Positions 58,633 through 64,000 of a stretch of DNA of 64,000 bases are shown here, piece by piece. This stretch comes from Trichomonas vaginalis G3 (lineage: Eukaryota > Parabasalia > Trichomonadida > Trichomonadidae), in the NCBI RefSeq assembly GCF_026262505.1, contig NC_067206.1, positions 12,047,507-12,111,506 on the forward strand, in the 5' to 3' direction. Numbering within the stretch: the first letter of the stretch is position 1; each line of letters opens with the position of its first letter. The notes under the pieces were generated by a model. That model saw only the letters and a program-made list of their open reading frames with translations. It was not told the origin of the DNA and did no database searches. The position numbers and the translations under genes were made by a program.

Positions 58633-59217
58633 TTACTTAACATAACCGCCTGCTGCCATAAGTCTTTGACGCCAACCCATACCAGCTAATGAAGGTTGAC
58701 TTGGTTTAGTTTCCAAACTAAACTTTGGTTTTGGTTTATCTTCAGTTTTTGGTTTTTCTTCTTCTATCGGTTTTTCGTCACTTTTCGGTTCCTCTGACTT
58801 TACTTCACTTGCCGGAACAGTTGTGTCGTCAACATCTTCATAAATATCATATGCCATTTGTTTTTGTTTTCCTTTCAACTTTTTGTGTTTGTTGTAAAGT
58901 TTAGAATATTTCGACTCTAAGTCAATGAGATGTTCTATAATGAACTGTTGGTCAGTGAAGTAAACTTTTCCATCTGTTGTCTCGAAAGCTCCTTCAGACT
59001 TCAATATTTTATTTGTGAGAGTCTGTTTCTTTTTTGAGATACTAGCCGTTCCATTTTTATGAAAAGTGACTTTGTAGTTAGGGTTTGTATTTCCAGACCT
59101 GGCACTTTCTATTATTGAATTTTTCTCTTCATCTGTAAGTTCTTTGACAGGTTTTGACAATGGTTCTGAACTTTTTGTTTGTGGTGTCAAATCTACCGTT
59201 TCAACTTCTTCGGTCAT
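58633..59217 (-). CDS. Maverick C protein related to 50767-51200
   Basis: The product is 194 aa. Residues about 28-65 (TDEEKNSIIESARSG...NYKVTFHKNGTASISKKK) follow the same pattern as the A/B small protein ERESIILNDARG...FYYVSQSKDGTIYVRKRK. A coiled coil (LESKYSKLYNKHKKLKGKQKQ) and a Glu/Lys/Pro-rich region follow, ending in LAGMGWRQRLMAAGGYVK. Function unknown. Promoter TTTTTTACTGAGATGAA before the ATG, shared word for word with the next gene. Confidence 0.55.
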   Translation of the reverse strand: MTEEVETVDLTPQTKSSEPLSKPVKELTDEEKNSIIESARSGNTNPNYKVTFHKNGTASISKKKQTLTNKILKSEGAFETTDGKVYFTDQQFIIEHLIDLESKYSKLYNKHKKLKGKQKQMAYDIYEDVDDTTVPASEVKSEEPKSDEKPIEEEKPKTEDKPKPKFSLETKPSQPSLAGMGWRQRLMAAGGYVK

Positions 59218-59236
59218 TTCATCTCAGTAAAAAATT

Positions 59237-59377
59237 TTAGTTTGGTTTGTTTTCAACTGGTTGTTTAGGTTTTTTAAGTCGGTCTAAAACTTCCTGAGGT
59301 ATAGGAAGAACTTTACAAACACGTGGTGTAAAAGGTGGTCTTCCATGACTTATTCTGTTTAAAGCTGCATTGTTCAT
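59237..59377 (-). CDS. Very small Maverick C protein (46 aa)
   Basis: MNNAALNRISHGRPPFTPRV..., Pro/Lys-rich C-terminus ending PVENKPN. The same TTTTTTACTGAGATGAA motif stands right before its ATG as before the 194-aa gene, which is the main reason to accept it. Possibly a mature virion peptide or a late small protein; unknown. Confidence 0.5.
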   Translation of the reverse strand: MNNAALNRISHGRPPFTPRVCKVLPIPQEVLDRLKKPKQPVENKPN

Positions 59378-59396
59378 TTCATCTCAGTAAAAAACT

Positions 59397-59798
59397 TTAC
59401 ATTCCCCACGTTTGAGGCGGTTGAGGTTGGTTATTGTTTACCCACTGTTGTGCATGGTTATATCCTCTGTTAAAGAATCTTTCACCTTGGTTCATATAGT
59501 GTCCTGCTTGGTTATAGTAGTCATTTGCTTTGTTATAATAGTTTCCTGCTTGTCTTCCTACATTGTCCATCCATCCTTGAACTTTTCCTCTTGTTTCAGG
59601 ATTTGGAATAAGATTTGTTGCATCTCGTGCTACCTCCCAACCTTTCTGTACAGTTTGTATAATAGGTTGTGCTTTCTCTTTAAGTATACCTAATGTACTC
59701 AAAATCTTCCTTCCAATTCCAAATGCACCTCTGGCTATTGTTCCCACTGCGGGCAAAAATCTGGATGCAACTCCTGCTAATGCGCCAAATAAACCCAT
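59397..59798 (-). CDS. Amphipathic Maverick C protein (pVI-like candidate)
   Basis: The product is 133 aa. The start MGLFGALAGVASRFLPAVGTIARGAFGIGRKIL is an amphipathic helix of the membrane-lytic type. Then come IPNPETRGKVQGWMDN and a Tyr/Asn/Gln-rich repeat region (YYNKANDYYNQAGHYMNQ). It parallels the 175-aa protein of B. Divergent from the integrase with 17 bp between start codons. Confidence 0.5.
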   Translation of the reverse strand: MGLFGALAGVASRFLPAVGTIARGAFGIGRKILSTLGILKEKAQPIIQTVQKGWEVARDATNLIPNPETRGKVQGWMDNVGRQAGNYYNKANDYYNQAGHYMNQGERFFNRGYNHAQQWVNNNQPQPPQTWGM

Positions 59799-59815
59799 TT
59801 CTTATGGGTTAAAAA

Positions 59816-60775
59816 ATGACGAATCCAAACAAGGACCCCTATGTTTCTAAAGCGACAAAGAAAGCACTCATGATAAAAATCTTTAGTTCAACACCAAATG
59901 CTTGGTTTATGGATATCTTGGAAAACATTCCGAGAGTTAGAACAGATGGACCACCATACTGGTTAATATTTGTTGGTCAAAACACAAGATACTGTGAAGC
60001 CATACCATTATGGTCCAAAAATATTTTAGATGTGAAAACTGCTTTGACAATATTCGTTGACAAATACCATCCAACAAAACTGACATCTGACTGTGAAAGT
60101 TCTTTCAAATCAGATGATATTAAAAACTATCTGCGTTCAAAAAATGTAAACCAATATTTCATTGTCGACCAAAACCATTCTGCTCTTGGTGTCATTGACG
60201 GATGTATAAAAATGTTAAGAGACTTAAACCAACCACAAGGTGGTGAAGCAAATGAAATGTCATATGACGACAAATATAGACACTTCTCCCAGGCAAAGAT
60301 GAGACAAGTTTTAAATATTTACAATAACCGTAAACAAAAAGGTTTGGGAAACCACTCCCCCGAAGAAATGAAAAACAACCCTGACTTAGAGAAAGACTAT
60401 ATATTTAATAATTTAGTCAAAAGAGACAAACAAGAAAGAATGCCAGGCTTCAAACTTCAGAAAGGTGACAAAGTAAAAATAGAAATACCTAAACGCGACC
60501 CATATGAAAATACTATTGACTATGACAACAATGGGAACCCGACAGGTACTCACCTTCGTGTTCGTAAAAATAGAAGAAAGTATACAAGAGAATATTATGA
60601 AGTTTTAGGCAAACATGGCAAAATGTACACACTGCAAGCAGAAGATAAAACTACTATTGTCAGACCTCGTTTCAAACTTGTCAAAGTTCAAGGTGGTATA
60701 CTTTCAAAGACAGTTCCTAACAAATATAAGACAACTCCTGACGAATATGCTAAAGAAGTTGAAAATGACGACTAA
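59816..60775 (+). CDS. Maverick C integrase (rve-type)
   Basis: The product is 319 aa. The core runs from AWFMDILENI through YHPTKLTSDCESSFKSDDI and VDQNHSALGVIDGCIKMLRDLNQ, aligned part by part with B's integrase, then an SH3-like C-terminal part (KGDKVKIEIPKR ... VRPRFKLVKVQGG). Looks whole in frame. It overlaps the convergent tail-fibre gene by 4 bp. Confidence 0.75.
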   Translation: MTNPNKDPYVSKATKKALMIKIFSSTPNAWFMDILENIPRVRTDGPPYWLIFVGQNTRYCEAIPLWSKNILDVKTALTIFVDKYHPTKLTSDCESSFKSDDIKNYLRSKNVNQYFIVDQNHSALGVIDGCIKMLRDLNQPQGGEANEMSYDDKYRHFSQAKMRQVLNIYNNRKQKGLGNHSPEEMKNNPDLEKDYIFNNLVKRDKQERMPGFKLQKGDKVKIEIPKRDPYENTIDYDNNGNPTGTHLRVRKNRRKYTREYYEVLGKHGKMYTLQAEDKTTIVRPRFKLVKVQGGILSKTVPNKYKTTPDEYAKEVENDD

Positions 60776-62160
60776 GCAATTCTATACCATGCGTAAACTG
60801 TCATGTAAGGTGGCATGTATTCTTTACTTTGTCCCGTTGTTTGTGTATATCCTGAAACGTGATGTGTATGGTTTCCTCCTCCCTCAGTGTTACTCCAGTA
60901 ACAATTTATAGCAAACTTAACGTTGTCTTTAACATCATATCCTTTACCTTTTGTCATTGCTGACCAATCCCAATATCTATGCTTATGCCAACCTGCTTGA
61001 GATGTACTTAAATCTATGTAGTGACTGTGTGCAGGTAAATTTTCACCTGAAATCGTTTTACTTCCACCTGTTTCCTTTGAAGAGTTTGCACAATACAAAA
61101 ACCTGTCGACTATTTGAGTCCAAGTTCCAAAACCAAGTACTACTTCTGGTCTGGTAGAGTTCATTGAAACATATAATGAGCCAACCGGGTAAATAAGATT
61201 CGGCAAAATTTGTTTAAGCACATTGAGTTCCTGTCTTAGATGCATAATACTATTGTCATTAGATATCAAAGTATCTACAAGACTTGTTGCCGGTGGTATT
61301 GTTGGACCTTTACTTGGCAAGGTTGTGTTTAGTGTAATATCATCTGCTGTAAAAGTTGTAAAACTTGTATGTGTATGAGTCTTATTTGCTTTCTTCTCTA
61401 ACTCATCGTTAACATAAGTTTTATCCGCTTTAAGGTCTAAACATCCTGAAACCCATCCTGTATCAGCTTTAGTTTTAAAAATCTTCGATGTCCATTCATG
61501 ATACCATTCAACCCTTTCTTTAATTTCATTATCTTTTTCATCCACATATTCCTTATCCGCTTTCTTCTCTAACTTACTAGCCACACAGTCCTTATCCGCT
61601 TTCTTTTCAAGGCTAACGTTTAAGTCTGTTATTTCAGATATAGAATGTGTATGTCCAACGGCACTTTTCCTGTTTAAGGTTTCTTGTAAGTTTGTAATAT
61701 TTGCAATGGTATGTATATGAGTCTTTTTAGAATATTCGTTTTCAGCTCTTGTCACTTCACTTGACATTTTATTGTCAACATATGTTTTGTCTGCTAGTTC
61801 AGGATGAGTATGTTCTTTTGTTGCATAAGCATTGTTAGCTCTTTCTTCTTCTTTTGCTATTGCATCGTCTACATATTCTTTGTCAGCTTTGTTGTCAACA
61901 TCTGCTTTCAAAAGAAGTTCATTTATAGGTTTCTCGTTTAAAGTTCCTTTTGTTGGATTTATACAGACAGTATTGTTCTTCTTGTCTTGAAATAGAAACT
62001 CATCTGTCATTGGGTTTAATGTCAGTTTTAAGTTTCCTTCTTTCAATGACTCAGATATCTTAGAATAGTTTGAAAAGTTTGTTGTGTTCTTATTTAGAGC
62101 TTGCATAATGAGTTGTCGGTTGTGTTGTATTTCTCTCATAGACGCTGTTTCATTTGACAT
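60772..62160 (-). CDS. Phage-type tail-fibre/collar protein of Maverick C, looks whole
   Basis: The product is 462 aa. Residues 80-290 are repeats of the type KADKxYVDxxxxK and xTHxHTIxxITxL, with H-x-H pairs (EHTHPE, THIHTI, GHTHSI, THTHTS). Residues about 330-462 form a collar-like domain: LIYPVGSLYVSMNSTRP, FGTWTQIVDRFLYC, GGSKTISGENLPAHSHY, GGGNHTHHVSG and a PYMTVYAWYRIA end, the classic end of phage collar/fibre proteins. The likely role is attachment of the virion to the cell surface. Shared promoter of 18 bp with the divergent next gene. Confidence 0.75.
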   Translation of the reverse strand: MSNETASMREIQHNRQLIMQALNKNTTNFSNYSKISESLKEGNLKLTLNPMTDEFLFQDKKNNTVCINPTKGTLNEKPINELLLKADVDNKADKEYVDDAIAKEEERANNAYATKEHTHPELADKTYVDNKMSSEVTRAENEYSKKTHIHTIANITNLQETLNRKSAVGHTHSISEITDLNVSLEKKADKDCVASKLEKKADKEYVDEKDNEIKERVEWYHEWTSKIFKTKADTGWVSGCLDLKADKTYVNDELEKKANKTHTHTSFTTFTADDITLNTTLPSKGPTIPPATSLVDTLISNDNSIMHLRQELNVLKQILPNLIYPVGSLYVSMNSTRPEVVLGFGTWTQIVDRFLYCANSSKETGGSKTISGENLPAHSHYIDLSTSQAGWHKHRYWDWSAMTKGKGYDVKDNVKFAINCYWSNTEGGGNHTHHVSGYTQTTGQSKEYMPPYMTVYAWYRIA

Positions 62161-62178
62161 TTTTATTATAGATAAAAT

Positions 62179-63027
62179 ATGCTTCCAATAGAAAAAGAAA
62201 ATTCTAGAGTTGCTACAACTAAACCATTAGATGAACTTTTTACTAATGTCGGTCAAAAGTTTGAGACAGATACCGTAAAGCATGAAGGCTATCGTTTTGA
62301 CTACCCATTAAGATGGTTAAGAGACCCATCCGTCACAAAAGCTATTGGCTTTCGTAGAATGAAGTTCATTTCAGAAGCCATACATGGTTTCCCATTTACG
62401 GTCGGTTTTGAAGTTCGATACTATAACAAAGAAAAACGTATGTATGAGAAATTTGAACAGGGAAAACTTTTACAAGTTAGTTTGCTTGTAAACTTAGAAA
62501 CAACTCTTCAAGCTTTTCAAGAAAAAATAAACGATATCTATATTGAATATGCAAACCAGTATAACATTGACGAAGGAGAATACCATCTCGATATTATTTA
62601 TGACAGGAAAAATGCAACTGTTAAAATCAATAAAATAGAAGACCTTGGAGAAAACGTTTATATTTCTACAAAATATAACAACTTGGCATGGTATAGATTT
62701 ATGAGGATGTTAAATCAGCCTGCAGCATATCCAGTACACCCGGACTATTATGAAGTCGAAAACCCTAATGGAACATATGAAAATATTTTCGACCAAGATG
62801 CTATTATTGTTCATGCTTCATTTTCTGGTGCGCAAAACTCTTTCTTATGCTTGGCAAATGACTTTTACGAAAAACCTACAAAGTTATATGAACCGCCGAG
62901 TGGAAGTATTTCAGACTTTCAAGTATGGTTTACTACAGATGGAAGAAAAAGAATAATTCCATTATACCATGCGTTTTACTTAGAACTTAGTTTCATATAC
63001 AACTACTATCGAACGGTAAAAATATAA
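62179..63027 (+). CDS. Beta-rich minor structural protein of Maverick C
   Basis: The product is 282 aa. FDYPLRWLRDPSVTKAIGFRRMKF near residue 40 parallels YTEYPRHWVEYVGGEKAIEIRQVR-type text in B's 33288-34169 product, and the end (PPSGSISDF ... IIPLYHAFYLELSFIY) has the same turn-plus-strand layout. Probably a penton/minor capsid relative. Looks whole. Confidence 0.5.
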   Translation: MLPIEKENSRVATTKPLDELFTNVGQKFETDTVKHEGYRFDYPLRWLRDPSVTKAIGFRRMKFISEAIHGFPFTVGFEVRYYNKEKRMYEKFEQGKLLQVSLLVNLETTLQAFQEKINDIYIEYANQYNIDEGEYHLDIIYDRKNATVKINKIEDLGENVYISTKYNNLAWYRFMRMLNQPAAYPVHPDYYEVENPNGTYENIFDQDAIIVHASFSGAQNSFLCLANDFYEKPTKLYEPPSGSISDFQVWFTTDGRKRIIPLYHAFYLELSFIYNYYRTVKI

Positions 63028-63031
63028 TTTT

Positions 63032-63274
63032 TTAATACGGTTGAGGTGTTGGATTTGGTTGCCAACTTGACTGTGGTGCAGGTTCAGGCTGTTGTATTAC
63101 AGGAGCTTGTTCTTCTGGTTCAGGGTCTTTAGGTATAATACCAACAAACTGACCTACTCTTTTACCAATATTTTTGACTCCGTTCCAAATTCCTCTTCCT
63201 ACGGTTTTTATTCCATTCCATATACCTCTTCCAACTCTTCTGAAGAAGTTTCCTATTCTTCCAAAGAAACCCAT
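63032..63274 (-). CDS. Small basic amphipathic Maverick C protein (pX/mu- or pVI-like candidate)
   Basis: The product is 80 aa. It begins MGFFGRIGNFFRRVGRGIW, has repeats of the type GRGIWNGIKTV/GRGIWNGVKNI, then a Pro/Gln-rich tail. Strongly basic and amphipathic, as in membrane-active or DNA-condensing capsid peptides. Promoter GATTTTTACACGTAGTAA before the ATG. Confidence 0.5.
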   Translation of the reverse strand: MGFFGRIGNFFRRVGRGIWNGIKTVGRGIWNGVKNIGKRVGQFVGIIPKDPEPEEQAPVIQQPEPAPQSSWQPNPTPQPY

Positions 63275-63291
63275 TTACTACGTGTAAAAAT

Positions 63292-63654
63292 CTAATGTCC
63301 ACCTAGTCTCTTACGTTTCCTGTTGAGTTCCATAGCATTCTTTAACTGGAGCTCATACATTCTGTTTCTCCTCTGGTAGAAAACATATTCTGGGTCAACT
63401 CCTGTGTTCGCGTCATCTGCATAAAGTTGTTTATATCCCACTTCAGGGTTTGTATAAAACTCTTTCCATCTCATATTTGCATACCATGGTGGCAAACCTA
63501 ACGCAGCGTCATTTGACATGGCAGTTTGCATTTGTACATCTGTTGGCACTTGACCATAGTTTGCCATTGCAGTTTGTATTCTAACTTCATTTGGAATATT
63601 CTCTGGGTTTGGTTGTCCAGGTTGCTGTGCATTCGCTAAGTTCTGTGCGTCCAT
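63292..63654 (-). CDS. Maverick C protein of unknown function
   Basis: The product is 120 aa: Gln/Asn/Pro-rich N-terminus with an internal repeat (EVRIQTAMANYGQVPTDV / VQMQTAMSNDAALG), then PPWYANMRWKEFYTNPE and a basic helix ending RKRKRLGGH. Promoter TTTTTATCTAATATTAA before the ATG. Looks whole. Confidence 0.55.
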   Translation of the reverse strand: MDAQNLANAQQPGQPNPENIPNEVRIQTAMANYGQVPTDVQMQTAMSNDAALGLPPWYANMRWKEFYTNPEVGYKQLYADDANTGVDPEYVFYQRRNRMYELQLKNAMELNRKRKRLGGH

Positions 63655-63677
63655 TTAATATTAGATAAAAATATCTC

Positions 63678-63809
63678 TTACGAGTACATATGCTGAACAT
63701 TTGCAGGCATTGGTTCATCTTCATATTCTCTGTACTTTTCTGCCACGTCAAATAAATAAATGACACAATGGAAAAAACCTAAAACAAGTAGTCCTATTTC
63801 AAACCACAT
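63678..63809 (-). CDS. 43-aa single-pass membrane peptide of Maverick C
   Basis: MWFEIGLLVLGFFHCVIYLF forms one membrane-spanning helix right after the start, followed by an acidic cytosolic or virion tail (YREYEDEPMPANVQH). ATTTTATTAGTAAGTAA precedes the ATG. It overlaps the end of the upstream gene by about 16 bp. Tiny genes of this kind are easily missed; accepted for composition and promoter fit. Confidence 0.45.
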   Translation of the reverse strand: MWFEIGLLVLGFFHCVIYLFDVAEKYREYEDEPMPANVQHMYS

Positions 63810-64000
63810 TTACTTACTAATAAAATTTCTTTATTGTGACACTTTCTCCGGTTTATAGGACCTCTCTCATATTCTATCTTGTCATATATAAACTCATAGT
63901 CATGTATGTCCTCTAACCATCTCATAACGGTTTCCAAACCACTTTTATCGGATGTAAAGTAAAAGCATGGATGGTTATGTATAACGTCTAAAGTTTCTAA
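63794..64000 (-). CDS. C-terminal part of a Maverick C gene entering from the right edge
   Basis: An open frame of about 68 codons from the window edge to a stop at 63794: helix SGLETVMRWLEDIHDYEFIYDKIE followed by a basic RRKCHNKE end. The start lies outside the window. No family recognised. Confidence 0.45.
   Translation of the reverse strand, partial: LETLDVIHNHPCFYFTSDKSGLETVMRWLEDIHDYEFIYDKIEYERGPINRRKCHNKEILLVSKCGLK

Larger units (their letters stand above)
55475..64000. mobile_element. Maverick C (diverged Polinton family), right end outside the window
   Basis: From 55475 the sequence changes from A-type hairpin DNA into another Maverick family with its own broken polB, an integrase, a tail-fibre protein, structural proteins and small genes. 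Protein similarity to B is low although the gene types match. It continues past 64000. Apart from the polymerase most genes look whole. Confidence 0.75.

Noticed and set aside
60772-62160. Bacterial or phage contamination, suggested by the tail-fibre protein
   Set aside because: It lies in continuous sequence with Maverick integrase and structural genes, has the same pre-ATG motif and AT-rich codon use, and a second family (Maverick B) carries a related gene.

Overview
The window looks like a piece of the Trichomonas vaginalis genome (or a very close trichomonad). It is AT-rich. The host genes are intron-free, with short 5' leaders and TCAYTWY-type initiators close to the ATG. The host proteins are lineage-typical: ankyrin/DUF3447 proteins, a hydrogenosomal acetate:succinate CoA-transferase and a HECT-like ligase. 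More than half of the window is Maverick/Polinton DNA, which is also characteristic of this genome.

Layout. 1-8380 is host sequence: an ankyrin + HECT-like protein running off the left edge, TFIIE beta, a DUF3447/ankyrin protein, a small TA-flanked MITE, a six-repeat ankyrin protein, a small basic protein and the CoA-transferase. 8381-12372 is non-coding and holds one arm of a 508-bp inverted repeat and a 25-N assembly gap. 12373-23539 is Maverick 1, 11.2 kb. It is old and broken, carries structural genes only, and its two ends are gene-bearing inverted arms. 23623-24543 is a large foldback, followed by the second 508-bp arm, a nine-copy 121-bp satellite and a MULE transposase gene. Maverick A cuts off the end of that transposase gene at 27731.

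Maverick B (31883-54241, 22.4 kb) is nested in Maverick A-type sequence. It has about 0.7-kb terminal inverted repeats (TIRs) that each contain a gene. It carries a protein-primed DNA polymerase B, an integrase, an FtsK/HerA-type packaging ATPase, a double-jelly-roll capsid protein, several beta-rich minor structural proteins, small amphipathic pVI/pX-like proteins, a KilA-N protein and a phage-type tail-fibre protein. B as a whole looks mostly whole, with a handful of broken genes. After a short A-type flank, the window from 55475 to its end belongs to a third, diverged family (Maverick C) that continues past the edge. C has its own broken polymerase, an integrase, a tail-fibre protein and small structural proteins.

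How it works together. The Maverick genes form a virion-building set (capsid, minor capsid, packaging ATPase, membrane-active peptides, a receptor-binding fibre) plus a replication/integration set (polB, integrase). Most are preceded by an ATTTTTATC-like motif ending about 10 nt before the ATG, unlike the host initiator. Convergent gene ends are separated by hexamer-array palindromes (GGTGAA or GTTAGA type) that change all repeats together. These palindromes, short GC-rich palindromes inserted in frame in several element genes, and the central non-coding region of Maverick B are the least explained structures here.
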